In this document: in pieces, positions 12,280 through 24,612 of the stretch
Layout: the number at the start of each line of letters is the position of its first letter
Numbering within the stretch: the first letter of the stretch is position 1
DNA from: Sanguinoderma infundibulare
Lineage: Eukaryota > Basidiomycota > Agaricomycetes > Polyporales > Polyporaceae
Reading direction: 5' to 3'
DNA length: 64,000 nt
Assembly (NCBI GenBank): GCA_032821775.1
Contig: JAVLRN010000003.1
Span: 2,914,001-2,978,000 of the forward strand
Notes under the pieces: model-generated
What the model was told of the DNA's origin: nothing
The model's database searches: none
What the model saw: only the letters and a program-made list of their open reading frames with translations
Translations under genes and position numbers: made by a program

Positions 12280-15049
12280 TCAGAGAACGCGTGCGGCGAA
12301 GTCGCGGATCCCCATTTGCTCCAGCGAATCTTCGTGCACGAGCATAAACAAATCCTTTCCGCCTCCGACGGACGCGTTCGTCACTGAAACGAAAGATGCA
12401 GGAGGGTCGGTCAGAAACTCTTTGAAAAGTAGATAGATGAAGAAAAGATGAAACTCACCCCACAACGCGGCCCTCAGCCACGGCACCGCACTGACTTCAT
12501 CCCGCAGAGTCAGGTACGTGCACACAATCCGAAGCATCATCGCGCAAGGCTCGAAGAAGCTCGTCACCGTCGGGATACGGTCGGTCTCAATGGGCAGCTC
12601 GTTCCCGCCCACGTTCGCCTCTGCGACTTCAAACCCGAAGCACCGCAGCGCTTTCATATGCTCCTGCAACGATTCCTTGAGTAAGCGCGGGTTACCTGAG
12701 GCTCGTAGCTTCTCTGCGAGAACGTGGAGCGCAAGCGCGCTGAGCGGTCGGACGGCGCCCCTCGTCGGCGCGAACGTCTCTCGCACGTCCTTCTCGAACT
12801 GCTGCACTTCCCTGAGCGACGCCGACGTCAGCTTGCGTGCGAGGACCCTCTCGTTGAGCTCGTGCCGACGCCGGAGCCGCTCGTCGCCGTCCTTCCGGTC
12901 CTCCTCGCACAGCCAGCACGTGCAGTGCTCGAGCATGTGCTTCCGGAGGACGCCCTGGCGGGTGACGTACGACTCTTCGACGCAGTATGGGATCGTGATC
13001 TCCGTACGCGCAGGAATGTGCTGGGCGGCGCGGACGACCATGACGTCCCCGATGCAGTACCAGATCGCGTTCGCGCCGCAGGAGTGGTTGAAGAGCGAGG
13101 CATTGGGATAGAGGCCGGTGGGCCTGGCGTCTTCGGCGAGCTGCTTGGCTTCGAGGCGGAGGGGGCAGAAGTTGTTGTACGTGCAGATGGCCTCGAGCTG
13201 CGCGACGTCGATGTCGATGGTCGACGCGAGGGGCTCTACCGGGATCGCTGGGCCGAGGGGTGGGGGGTAGGCGTTCGGAGGCGATGGGTAGTCTGGGCCT
13301 GCGTACAGATGGTACACCTGGTCACGCAGGTCCGGATTACCGTAGAGCCTGTCTATGATGCGTGCCATGAGCACGGCATCAGTCCTCTCCTTCGAAATGT
13401 TCGAGATAAGGTCGAGGGTGACGACGACTTTATCCTGGGGCAGATCTGGGGTGTACGCCGAGGCAAAGGGTTTCGCAACGAGCTGTATGAAATGTTACGA
13501 ACGTCAACGGCGTGTATCGTGTATCGAGCGGTGTGACGTACTAGTAAGTCGCCTGTCTGAATGTCTTTGGTCGCAACAACTCCACGACCGCCTCCACGGC
13601 CCGTCATCTGACTCACCTCCATCGGACCTATGTAGTCGGCAACGTCCAGACGAATCACCTTCGCTGCTCTGTGGAACATCGGTACCCAATCGTACTGTCC
13701 GGTTTGTTTCTCGGCCTGTCGTGCTTGGCAACGCTGTGTCCACGAGGCTGCAGCGGCATCCTCAGGATGACGCTCTTCCCATCGGGCGAACTGGTCCGCT
13801 GCCGCGTTATACTCGCCCCTGCCGTACTGTGCTTTGGCAAGACGAAAGACGGTCTTGTCTCGGAGAGAATCGGGCACACCCTCGGTTGCAAGTACTCGTT
13901 GCGCATCGGCGGCCGCACCAGAGTGATAGTTCAAACGGAGGTACACCTCCGCCCTGTTCGAACGGACGACGGCCGCGTCGGGATCCATCGCGAGGCCGCG
14001 TGAGTACGCCCATGCAGCAAGGAACCATTGCTTTACGTTGAAGTAAGCGTTTCCACGCTGTCGCCATGCCTCGAGGGTGGCGGGCTCGGCGGGCGACCTC
14101 GGAACTGCAGCGCCCGTTTTCCAGGTGATACTGCGGAGGAGAGGGCTACCAGACACGACGAAGGTGATGTCGGTAGGACTGTCGACCCGGATTATCGGAC
14201 GTATGCCTTGCATGGGTGCTTTGAAGGTGGGCTCGCGGATGGCAAGGACAGCTCCGACTGGGAGCAAGGCATCGATGTGATTGAGCCCACAATCGAAGGT
14301 GGAGGGGAAGTTGTAGATCGATAGGTCGTGTACTCGGCCCTCGGTATCTTCAATCATGGTTTGAATAGCTACCATGCGGGCTGAGAAAGATTAGACGTTA
14401 ATACTTGCGTGACGTACAAAGAGTTAAAGACTTACAGCATGGAGCAACAATGCGACAGAGCAGGTATTGCCCCTGATCATCAGTCAGTGTTCTAAGGCGC
14501 ATCGGCAAAAGACAATGCACGTACAACGTGTGCGCGACGCACGAGCATTTCGGTGAAAGTGACTAGATGCCAAGAGGTCAGTGATGGGCAAAGGTGTGCA
14601 TAAAGGCAAGACGCACCCGGCTTCAAGCTCTCCATAGGGGTCGCGCTTGAATGCTTGGGAAAGCCGACGATGGTGGTGAAGATCGGGATGCCGGAGGGCG
14701 AGCGAACGCCCTTCTCGAGCTCTGCCCTACGGTGGGCCTGCTCTGCGATCAAGTAGCGTGCGTCGACAAGAGGCGCTGGCTCCGGAGAAATGCTTCGGTC
14801 CTCCTCGAACCATTCCTTGTAGTCGCTGATGTATTGTACTGTTTGTTCGGTGGTGTCTCCATAGTGGAACTGCGGCGGGGCCCTTCGTGGAGGAGCGTCA
14901 CCGACGGAAAAGGGGAAAAGGCTGGACTGCATGGCGCGCAAGTCGTCCGACGACAGACGGAGCTGGCAGGCAAGGGCTGAGAGTGAGTCTTGGTCCTGGC
15001 GGGGGAGAAGTGAGGAGGTTGAGGGGAATCGGTCAAGAGGTCGTCTCAT
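12280..15049 (-). CDS. TPR-SET domain protein, putative lysine methyltransferase
   Basis: Exons in order: 14617-15049, 14525-14562, 14436-14472, 13542-14380, 12459-13482, 12280-12383; 824 residues, with two small exons of 38 and 37 bases. Residues about 270-385 form TPR-like helices (WRQRGNAYFNVKQWFLAAWA, SNRAEVYLRL). A split SET domain follows at about 415-680: it begins GRGGGRGVVATKDIQTGDLL, contains the AdoMet-binding NHSC signature in LFNHSCGANAIWYC and ITIPYC, and ends with the post-SET cysteines CTCWLCEED. This order resembles fungal TPR-SET (SMYD/SET5-like) proteins. The substrate is unknown. The upstream part (VEDTEG-type beta segment, about 170-260) is also conserved-looking but I cannot name it. 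Every exon junction is in phase. Confidence 0.85.
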
Positions 15050-15927
15050 TTCTCATGGCGGGCTCATGGGGTGCACGAGTGCTGGATTGCGTTCACGAGA
15101 GATGGTGTTGGGAGCCCTCTATCGCCTCAAATGGCTCTTTGATTCCAAAGGGTGCCTATGTTTGCGTGAGTGGGTCCTCATATTTGGGCGACCCGTGGCC
15201 GAATGAATCGAAAGGACGCTGCAACGTTCTCCACTTTCTCCCACTAGTTCCTATCTCAGGCGAATCACGACGAGTCAGTGAGCGGGAGGCCTCTATATGG
15301 GTGGTGATGTTCGTCTTGACCTACCCGGTGTCTGAGAATACGTTCCAGAAGAGGGCCACGTAGACATCGGGAAGACGCGCGCCTGGGTCTGTGGCAGAGC
15401 CTGGTCAAAATTTTTCGACGGTGTATCCTCGCATGTTGAAGACTTACGCATCGTGGTTGTCTCGCGGTTTCCTTTGCCCCCAAGTTTGACGCATGCATTG
15501 GGCTGACACCTTGGGGCATGCGGGGGAGCAGGAGACACATACACGCGAATCTGGCCTGCAAAGAGCGGATTTGCTCTCCATCCGTGCCATAAAAGGGACG
15601 GCCGCATATAGCTGACCACATGAACCGCAGAAGCTGGCTCGAGGCAAGGATGTGGTCTGAATTGCAAGCCTCTGGGCGTTGATCGCCAGTGAACCTCCGA
15701 ACGATGGGCGCCTGAACTTTGATGCCATCACAACAAGCTCGGAATTTGGGTTAAGGTTGCTGACGTCACCAGGACCTGTGTTCGCTGTAAGTCTATCTTT
15801 GATCGCACGAGGCTTGCATGCATTCCACGACCACTGACCTTCTGGCCTTGAATGGTACACATCTCAGAATAACGCATCCACACTCTGTCTGCCGGGAAAC
15901 ATAACTGTCCAGACGCCCTGCGGTTCA
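15050..15927. other. Divergent intergenic region between the SET gene and MLH3
   Basis: About 880 bases. A minus-strand frame around 15444-15860 (with SKFRRPSFGGSLAINAQRLA) is the best open stretch, but it has no recognised family and no convincing start or splice signals. Otherwise promoter DNA. Confidence 0.4.
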
Positions 15928-18900
15928 ATGAACGTTGCCGGATCGTCGTCTCAAGGCCCACCCATCAGATCCCTGCCTTCCTCCACCAAGTCAAAACTAC
16001 GTTCGACACAAATCTTGACCTCCTTGCCTCAGCTGGTATCAGAACTTGTACAGAATTCGCTGGATGCCGGTGCCCGCAATGTTGAAGTCTCTATAGATCC
16101 TGAAGACTGGCAATGCTGGGTACGAGACGATGGGACCGGCATGTCTCGTGACGGACTTGCACTGTTGGCTGGCGGGCCCGAGACGGGGCGCTATGGTGGG
16201 TGTTATTTCTTCCCAGCGGTGCGTCCATACGTGAGACCTTGGAGTTGATGGGCAATTAGGTACTTCGAAGGCGTACAACGCTGCTTCATTAGACGAGGTG
16301 AACACGTTCGGGTTTCGTGGAGAAGGTACGGGTTCATACTAGCTCACCACTACAGTCTGGTTGTCTCATACTCTTGCTTTCTTTATAGCACTCGCCTCAA
16401 TCGCCAATCTGTGTTGTCTCGAGATATCTTCAAGAACCCGGGAGTCGCACGAGAGTTGGTCTATCATTCTGAAGGTTCGTGTAGTTCATGCAGAGATGCG
16501 CGACATTCATCACTGAATCCTCTCATCGCTAGGGAGATCAAACGCTATATATTGGTCCGTCTTTGCGTTGGCGTAGAGAGTCACCAGGCACGGTGATGTC
16601 TGTACGCGATGCTTTCTACAACGTTCGTATACCAAATTCAACCCGCACATAGTCAACTTGAACATCGTCACGATAGCTCCCAATACGTAGGAAAGCACAT
16701 CCAAACCCTGTGCGGACAATAGAGCTCGTGCGAAGAGAGATTTCAGTATATTCTCTCGTTTTTCCTGACGTTTCCTTTACGTTGGAGAATATGAGCAAGG
16801 CGAAAGATGGCCAGCAAACTAAATCCCAAACGCGTTTATTAACAGTACCCAAGGTACAGTGCGCAGGTGTTTGGTTTGGTTACCTACTCACATCGGGTCC
16901 AAATGGGTCAGACTTCTTCTACATTGTTGACCTTCCGCCATTTGTATGGAAAGGCGCTAGCCAGGGTAAGCCCTATACCCCTCGGCAAGTGTGGTCATAT
17001 ACAGGCTGACATTTTCCAGCATGTCGAAGAAATCAACGAGAATTATGACGACATGAGACTTGAGGGGTTCGTTTCGCTTGACGGCGCATACTCAAAGGTC
17101 GTCTCTTCATTCTTTTGCTCTCGAATTCATGTTGATTCTTGACTTAGGGCTATCAGTTCATTTGTGCGTTTTTGTACACTTCAGCGTTCTTCAACTTCTC
17201 ATCGTCGTTAGACGTCAACCGACATCCTGTGGAAACTTGCGAACTTCATCGTAGCATAGAAGGTGTCTTTACCCGCAGCTCCTTCAGTAGGCATGTACGT
17301 GCGTCTCCTAAGGTCCTAAACCATCTGTTATGCTGATGATCCACCAGGCTTATGACGAACATGGAACTGTTGATACGCATCGATCTGGTATGTTTTACCA
17401 CTACGCAACGGGCGAGCGATCACTGATGTTCTCGTTCGTTCAGCGGCCCGTCGATCTCCACGGAAGACAGAGAAGAAGGCCGTATATGTGTTGAATCTGA
17501 ACATTCCTCCCCGGTTCGTTGATAATGCCATCGAGCCCGCCAAGGCAGCTGTTCAGCTCCAGGTTTGAATCTCCATCGCCCTTACGGTGCCGTTGGTCGC
17601 TGACTCGATATACAGAATTCAGCGTCCGCAGTGTCCTTCTTGTCTTCTGTTGTGGAATCTGTCCTTGTTCGCCATGGCTTTCTCTCACAGAGACCACCAA
17701 ACACCGGCCGTGGCGACGATCCTCCGCCTGCACGGAAAACACGGAAAGTGACTCATGTGGGAAGCTCAGACCCCAGTGGACTATCGCTCTGGGACGGTCG
17801 CTTCTCTTCCCAGCCTGCTCCTGTTCTCAGTGGATCCTCCGGACTGGTGCAGTGTGACTCCGCGCCGGCAGGGACCACATTCTTGATGCCTACTATCGAA
17901 GAAGACGCGGGCTTGATAGTTGAAGAAACCGAAGACGCCCCCGATATCCTATGGAAAGACCCGGCAACGGGCGAGGCATTCGTCGTTGACGCACGCACCG
18001 GAAATTCCTACCCGCAGCACACTCCTGCAGCACCTTCGAGCGAAGATCTTTTTGGGGTGCCTATTGCGAAAATGCGGCGATCGCTTGGGGAACTCAATCC
18101 GGCGAAGACAGTGGAGGTCCCCGTCTGGATCGCCGAAGCACTCCAAGCCAATAAAGCCTACAGGATGATAGAGCGCAAGGTACCGGTGCTGCCGATATCG
18201 AATGATTTCGTCCAGCGCTACACATGCGAACATCGTCACCAAGATTCTAAGGCTCGCGGGTACGTCGGCTCTCAACAGAGTGCTTTCCAACCCTGGGACG
18301 CGCCGAATTTTGGTCGATTCGACAAGGACGACTTGCGTGGGGCGCGGATACTTGGACAGGTGGACAGGAAGTTCATCGCCTGTCTCATCTATTCTAGTGC
18401 CATCGAGAACCCAGACCCTGATCCCCTTCCAGGCGGCGCCCTTGTCCTAATCGACCAGCATGCAGCAGACGAACGGGTTCGAGTGGAACGATTCCTCCGG
18501 GAAATATGTGAAGGGTTCCTGTCGCATCGCATCGAGCCCACCGACGTGAGTTTAGCGCAGGACACAACAGGTCGTGGGGTATGCACTAGGAAGCTCGAAC
18601 CCCCTGTGTACATCCTATTGACCAGACCAGAAGCGGAGCGAATAGTGGCATCGCACAATATCCGCCAGGCATTCAGTCGATGGGGCGTGACGTTCGCTGC
18701 TGACTCGGTGCCTAGCACGGGTCCTCCACCTGCTGACAGCGAGGCGGACGGTGCTGTGTACACTCAAGTCGCTGTGATTGCTGTACCGGAAGTGGTTGCG
18801 GAAAAGGTGAGTTCGATTCTCCTTACGTCGTACTTTTGATAGGGCTGATGTGTCGTGTGACAGCTTCTCTCTGGAGACGAGCTGCGCGATCTCGTGAAGG

Positions 18901-19361
18901 GCTTTCTTGCAAGACTCGAAGCCACCGGCGTCCCGGAGATTGTCGGTGGCGACATCTCGACCTGGCAAAAGGCTTTGCGATGGTGTCCTCAGGAACTGGT
19001 GGAGCTGATCAATTCGAAGGCGTGTCGAGGTAGCGACGATGCATTCTTGTTGCCTTGTCCGCCGAAACGCTGATATACCTTTGTGATAGGTGCGATCATG
19101 TTCAACGACACCCTCACATTGGAACAATGCAAGGCACTGGTCGCCAAGCTTTCTGAGACGGACTTGCCCTTTCAATGTGCGCATGGAAGGTGAGCAGCGT
19201 TCGGTCTTCCTTACTGCCCGGATGATGTTGAGATGGGGTACAGGCCGTCACTCGTACCATTAGTTGACACAAGTGGGGCGACGGGAAGTTTGGCGGGCCT
19301 GAGACCGAGCATCAACTGGGGCGAGTTCGCGCGCCACGGGAGAGGGTCGAGGGGGAAATGA
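15928..19361 (+). CDS. MLH3: DNA mismatch repair / crossover endonuclease MLH3
   Basis: MutL-gamma subunit: with MLH1 it forms the endonuclease of meiotic crossover and mismatch repair. Exons: 15928-16195, 16260-16325, 16389-16474, 16533-16622, 16677-16853, 16912-16965, 17020-17097, 17148-17163, 17212-17294, 17348-17387, 17444-17562, 17616-18806, 18864-19029, 19090-19189, 19244-19361; 883 residues. The N-terminal GHKL ATPase motifs are ELVQNSLDAGA, DDGTGM and FGFRGEALASI. A MutL linker region reads FYNLPIRRKAHPNP. The C-terminal metal-binding endonuclease motif DQHAADERVRVE fits DQHAx2Ex4E, so the nuclease site appears intact. The end carries INSKACRGAIMFNDTL and the CAHGRPS zinc motif. One exon has only 16 bases. 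The whole frame closes without error. Confidence 0.95.
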
Positions 19362-19637
19362 ATGGGATATTCTCGAGTCATGCTACGTAGAGAAGCATCT
19401 CCGGTACCGCTGGAGGGTGTTAATGTGATCCATCTCAAGCAACGCTGTGGACATCGATTGGCTGGGTGATGTCACGCGAGCAGGCAATGACGATGACGTC
19501 ATGCAGCGAGTGACCTTCATATACCGCCGCGCATACACCCACGCCCAAGTGACCGCATCTACCCGCCACCCACTCTTTCTCAACTCATCGCTCGATCCTC
19601 TATCCATCCTACATCCCACATCGCCACCGCACTCACC

Positions 19638-20245
19638 ATGGGACGCGAGCTTACCAAGATCGTGTACAAGCCTTCGCCGGAAGTGAACGAGGAGTTCATC
19701 ATCATCGTCAATCCCGCAGAGGTATGCACCCGCTCGTTGGGCCTGGTCGAGAACTCACAGACCATGTGTGCGTGTAGTTCAAGCGATGGAAAGAAGGAGG
19801 TATGTCATGCCACTCTCAATTGCTTCGTGGATGATGCCACTCACGCGAACCACGCAGAGACGTAAATGCGCCGTCTACGCTACCCACCCCTCGATGCGTG
19901 TGACTGACCGCAATCCTCCCATCTAGGTCAATCCCATTAACCGAGGTCGTCGACTGTGAGTTGCCAGCGGTGGAGCCCCTGCGCCGTACTAACACGGATG
20001 GGATCCGATCAGCGTTCGACATCTTCTGGTCGAATCAGGGAGCACAAGGCCTCCTCGGCCGGCCGTCAAAGCAGCAACTAGACAACGTCTTCGGCACGTC
20101 GAAAGACATTGACGTGATCACCCAGATCCTGAACATGGGCAAGGAGGAGTCGGGGAAGGCGATCAGGTCGGGAACGGGTACAACGAACCTGAACAAGGGC
20201 ACGTTCGCCGTTGATACCAAGGGCAAGTCGCTCACTGGCATCTGA
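19638..20245 (+). CDS. RTC3: Rtc3/SBDS N-domain-like small protein
   Basis: A stand-alone SBDS N-terminal-type fold, like yeast Rtc3 (YHR087W), which has been linked to RNA metabolism; its exact role is unclear. Exons 19638-19721, 19778-19799, a 4-base exon 19858-19861 (AGAC), 19927-19955, 20013-20245; 123 residues. It begins MGRELTKIVYKPSPEVNEEF; the conserved core FKRWKEGETSIPLTEVVDSF spans four exons. It ends with GRPSKQQLDNVFGTSKDIDV and a polar tail. The micro-exon supplies part of the Glu and Thr codons of EGETSIPL; without it the frame hits a stop. Sizes and order match the family. Confidence 0.88.
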
Positions 20246-20799
20246 AGCTTGAAGATTGCGCTGCCCGTCTGGGCGGCGGCAACTCGGTGTCTGGATCGGC
20301 TGGGCGGAGAGGTGGAGGATTGTCGGTGACTCGGTGACTCGGTGTGCACGCATATATGAATGGTGGCAGAAACAACATTGTACTCTTGATCGCACGAACG
20401 CAACAGGATATCTTGGCTCATTGCATCTGGCGTAGTTCGTGGCTCATCGTTGAGTCTTTTGACATCAACGTCTGGAAGAATGCCCTTGCGACCGAGGGAT
20501 CGTGCGCTGACAGTGCGCTGACTCTGAAACGACGGTGGGATACACGTAACAGGAAATTGAGGTCGGAGGTTGTGGGAAGCAGGGCGATGTGAGGGCCGCG
20601 TTAATAATGGCGCCGGGGACGGTGAAGTCATCCGTTCTGCAGGGTATCGAAGGCTAATCGGGGCGGCGATGGAATGGATGGCAGAGAGCGGTACTTAATA
20701 TGCTCTCTGCGTCCCCAGCGGTGAGTCTCCGTTGGCTTCGTTTCGCCCCCTTCATCCACTCTCAACATCTTTTCTCCCCTTCCGACTGCGGTATACCCC
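20246..20799. other. Intergenic stretch
   Basis: About 550 bases holding the 3' flank of the Rtc3-like gene and the promoter of the FAD oxidoreductase, with an AT-rich TACTTAATATGC near 20692-20703. No other feature is seen. Confidence 0.4.
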
Positions 20800-22470
20800 A
20801 TGCCAACGACAATCATCCTCGGCGCAGGAATCATCGGCCTCTCCTCCGCGTATTCCCTCACCCGGATTGCACCACCCGGTCACAGAATACACCTCGTCGA
20901 GGCTGCCCCAAAACTCTTCTCCTCCGCGTCCGGCAAGGCCGCGGGCTTCCTCGCCAAAGACTGGTTCGCGCCTGCTGTCGCGCCTCTCGGCGAGCTCTCC
21001 TTTGAGCTCCATCGCGCACTCGCAGAACAGCACGGCGGCCGCGAACGCTGGGGCTACTCCGAGTCCGTCTCCTACTCCCTCGATCACGCGTACCAGTCGG
21101 ACGAGCCCAGTCCGACCAGTGACCCACCGACGTCCGCGACCACGCCTGCGCCCGGTAGCGGTCCCAGTGCGAACGGGGTTGCCCGCGCGACCCAGGGAAC
21201 GACCGACTCGCCTGGGCGGGCCAAGGCCCCAGATTCCTCCACCCCCGCTCCGCCCACTGACGTCTCTGCGCCTTCGTCTGGCAGCCTGGGATCTAACTCC
21301 GCTGCGAGGGCCGATGTACGTCACGAAGACCCGTCCAGCCGCAACGTCAGCCAGGGTCAGGGTGGCCTAGACTGGCTCCTCAGCGGTGCGAGTCGTGCGA
21401 CGGTCGCCGCCGTGCCAGACGCCTTATTAGAGAAGGCCCATCCGGAGACGGCTGCAGCAACGCCCCCAGACGACCTCCCGGGCTGGCTGCTTGCGGACCC
21501 CGAGGCACTGGAGGTGATTTCGGACAGGAAGTCGACCGCGCAAGTGTAAGTCGCTCTGGCACGTCCTCGTCGTCTACCCGCCTTCCTATGGTTTGAGTTC
21601 ATGCACAGGATCCCCCGGCGGTTGTGCGAGTTCCTTCTGGAGCAGTGTTTGGCTGCCGACGTTACCCTCCACCATCCGGCCCGTGCGACGAAGATCGTCA
21701 GGGATGAGAGGGACCCCGCCAGCTTGACGCGGCTCAGGATAGAGTATTCCCAGTCAGGAAGCCCTGAGGCCCGTGTAAGGGTCGTCGACGTCCCATGCGA
21801 GACCATCGTCATCGCGGCCGGGTGCTGGACGCCTCAGGTGTACGCGACGCTCTTCCCGAACGCGAGCCGCATGCCGCGCATCACACACCTGGCGGGGTAC
21901 TCAGTAAGGCTCAAGACGAAACGCTGGCCGCCTACCGCACCCCCCACCGATCGCAAGCCTACCAAGAGGGCCAAACTCGCGGACACGTCGACCGTCCCCG
22001 CCCCTGCCCTCCTCAGCTCTAGCACTTGTCACGCGGTCTTCACCGATACGGCAGGTTTCGCGCCCGAGATCTTCTCCCGCGCGAACGGAGACGTGTGGCT
22101 GGGCGGGCTGAACCCGCCGACCACGAGCCTCCCGAAGCTTCCGACGGACGCGCACATCGACCAGGCAGAGATAGACCGGCTGCTCGTGGTCGGACGTGCG
22201 CTTTGCGGAGAGGATATCGAGGCGAAAGGACGAGCCTTGTGTTTCCGACCCGTGAGCGCGATGGGGCGGCCCATCATCGCTCGGATGCATGAGGCCGACC
22301 TGGGAGACGGTCTCAAGCCTTACGGGCTTGACGGGCAGGGCGGGGTGTTTGTCGCGACGGGCCACGGGCCGTGGGGCATCACGCTAAGCTTGGGGACGGG
22401 GCAGGTTGTGGCGGAGATGGTACTGGGTCGCGAGACGAGCGCGGACGTCGAGCCGCTCTCGAGGTGGTAA
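20800..22470 (+). CDS. FAD-dependent oxidoreductase, DAO family, TDA3-like
   Basis: Exons 20800-21545 and 21609-22470; 535 residues. A dinucleotide-binding start TTIILGAGIIGLSSAYSLTR (GxGxxG) and the glycine-rich SASGKAAGFLAKDW are typical of yeast Tda3-type DAO proteins. The second half has PCETIVIAAGCWTP and the C-terminal flavin motif FVATGHGPWGITLSLGTGQ. Residues about 105-170 are a Ser/Thr/Pro/Ala-rich insert not expected in the fold. No signal peptide is present, so the product is probably intracellular (yeast Tda3 is tied to endosome-Golgi traffic). The substrate is unknown. Confidence 0.85.
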
Positions 22471-23471
22471 GTGGTCGATCTCTTGACCGTATCCGTGGCA
22501 CATATGTTAGAACACAAGGGTACTCGTCGTCGTGCTTGTCATTCTCCGCATCGCGTGTCGCATTTGTTGAATACCGGTCTCGGTTTAGTCAGGCTTTCTG
22601 ACTAGATGGCAAGACGTACACATATATTAAGGTAGGCTAGAGCGAAGTAAGGGTGACCGCAACAGGAGATATATCGAACCACGCACTTCCTTTTCTTGCT
22701 TCCTTTTCCTGCCTTTGGACTTTCCTTGATTGCACTGCTCTTCTAGGATCGGGGTGTTTGATCATTAATCCCCGCGCCACGACTCCGTAGGGGTGGACAC
22801 AGCTCCGTGCTGCTCGCTAGCAGCGAGTCGAGGCGGTCGGCGAGAAAATAAAGGCAAAGCCGCGGCGCTCGGCAAGCATGGAGCCAGCAATTGCCAGGAG
22901 TCCACGCCATGCGCTATTGTCTCGCTGGCATGGTTCAAACGTTCACGTATCGGGTCTGTATTGGGCCCACTATCCTCCCGATGCGGTTCTGTACCTCGGT
23001 CGTGCGATGCGCGCTGTAAGGATAACACGTCGATAGAAATCCTAGACTTTTCTAGGACTGTGGCGGAAGTCAGGTACATGTATGCGGTGAGATCTGTACA
23101 CCATCTTATCAGGTTACTCATAGACCGCTTACAGTTGTACGACTGCTCACGAGGTGTTCACGTTGTCGTATGATATGTTTTGCAGTAGGACGGGATGAAT
23201 CCAATGGGGCTGTGTCTGATCTTGGTCTCATTTCTTCCATGTGGTTATACCTCCGGAAGCGCTGCATATATCCATTCCAATATCTTGCGATTGAGATTGC
23301 ACAGACTACAAGACACTGTCTGCCGTATGCGTACGCCCGTCCGACCCCTGAAGGCCTGATCTGCGAGATGTACCGGAAGAAGTTCATCAGTCATATGCGT
23401 TCTGGATTGTACACGACTTACCCAAGAACCCTCTCCCCCCTACGGAGCCAGCATAAACGTAATACAGAACG
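22471..23471. other. Convergent intergenic region, no supported gene
   Basis: One kilobase between two converging genes. Small frames on either strand lack motifs. No tRNA-like promoter boxes or repeats were found. Confidence 0.45.
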
Positions 23472-24250
23472 CTACAATGCCAACGCCTTGACAGACTGCA
23501 CCTCGGGCCCATCGGCATGGACAACCCTAACGCCCTTTTCCCGCATTTCCGACACCGTCTCTTCCCATGCCTTCTCCCCTCCGACACAGCGCGTGCCCTC
23601 CTCGACGACGTACGTCCTCCACCCCAGCTCAGCGCTGTCCAGTGCCGTGCTCTTCACGCAGTAGTCGCCCGCAAGCCCGACGACGAACACGTCCGTGACC
23701 GCCTTCTCCGCCAGCCTCTCCGCGAGGTCGCTCACCGCGCCCGCGAGCGGCGGGTCGCGCAGCGGCGACCGGAACGCCGAGTACATCTCCACGCGCGGCT
23801 CGCGGCCCTTGAGCACGACGTGGTCGACGCGCGCCGCGGCGAGCTCGGGCACGAGCGCGTTGCCCGGCGTGCCCGCGACGCAGTGGTCCGGCCAGAGCCG
23901 CGTCTCGTACGTCTCGCGCGCGTTGGCCGGGTTGGCGATCGTCGTCGTGGACACAAAAGGCTGCGCGCCGGGGTGGGCGGACGCGAAGGAGACGTGGCCG
24001 GACGGGTGGTGGTCCTTGGTGGCGACCTTGAGGACGAAGGGGAGGGCGAGGAGGTCGTTGATCAAGGGGACGATGTCCCGCCCGCCCTCGACGGCCAACG
24101 AGCCGTTCTATTGGAAAATTATGGAATATCAGCACGAGGTTGATCTGGGTGGTGCATAGTGCGCGAGGCAATGAGATTGAAGATACGTACCGGCGGACAG
24201 AAGTCTTCCTGCATATCCACAACAACAAGCGCCGGCCGGAAGGGTTCCAT
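23472..24250 (-). CDS. PNC1: Nicotinamidase (PNC1-type, isochorismatase fold)
   Basis: Hydrolyses nicotinamide to nicotinate and ammonia in the NAD salvage pathway. Exons 24191-24250 and 23472-24107; 231 residues. The catalytic triad can be placed: Asp in ALVVVDMQEDFCPP, Lys in HVVLKGREP, and Cys in FVVGLAGDYCVKSTALD. The metal site has KDHHPSGHVSFA, with the Asp and His residues typical of nicotinamidases. The substrate-pocket stretch LWPDHCVAGTPG is present. The first exon encodes only 20 residues. The start is the ATG at 24250, with a TATATA about 83-88 bases upstream. Confidence 0.93.
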
Positions 24251-24612
24251 TGTGGCAAGGCCGAAAATAAGGACCGAGGTTTGTGGGGGAGACTTTCCGG
24301 CCAGTTTGGGGCAGGGGGGGGGGGGTTTGAGCTATATACCAACGCCACGACAAGGAGACGCACTTACCCAGATGGTGGTGGTCAGCAGGAAGGTGGAGTC
24401 GCTCAAACAGCGAGCTTATGACTATCATCATCCAAGTTCAAAAATACTCCGTCCTCAGGGTACGATAACACTTTCACGCGCAGTTCTGATGTGAATGCCA
24501 CCTCAATACCGCATAAAACAATCAGAATTATGTAGAAGCAACCCAGCATCCACTATACATTACGTATGTGCCCAGGTATCCAAGAATGCTAAAGTCTAAG
24601 TAAAGGAGTATA
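24251..24612. other. Intergenic stretch with a 12-base poly-G tract
   Basis: Promoter region of nicotinamidase and 3' flank of the AFG1-like gene (both minus). A run of 12 G on the plus strand lies at about 24314-24325, just upstream of the TATA-like element of nicotinamidase. Confidence 0.5.
24333..24338 (-). promoter_or_regulatory. TATA-like element of the nicotinamidase gene
   Basis: TATATA reads on both strands, 83-88 bases upstream of the ATG at 24250, inside GGTATATAGC. Confidence 0.45.

Noticed and set aside
12724..13536. 270-codon plus-strand frame
   Set aside because: Antisense shadow of the SET-domain exon; no motif of its own.
23629..24363. Arg/Pro-rich minus-strand frame of 244 codons
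   Set aside because: Alternative frame over the nicotinamidase gene; composition is driven by GC-rich third positions.
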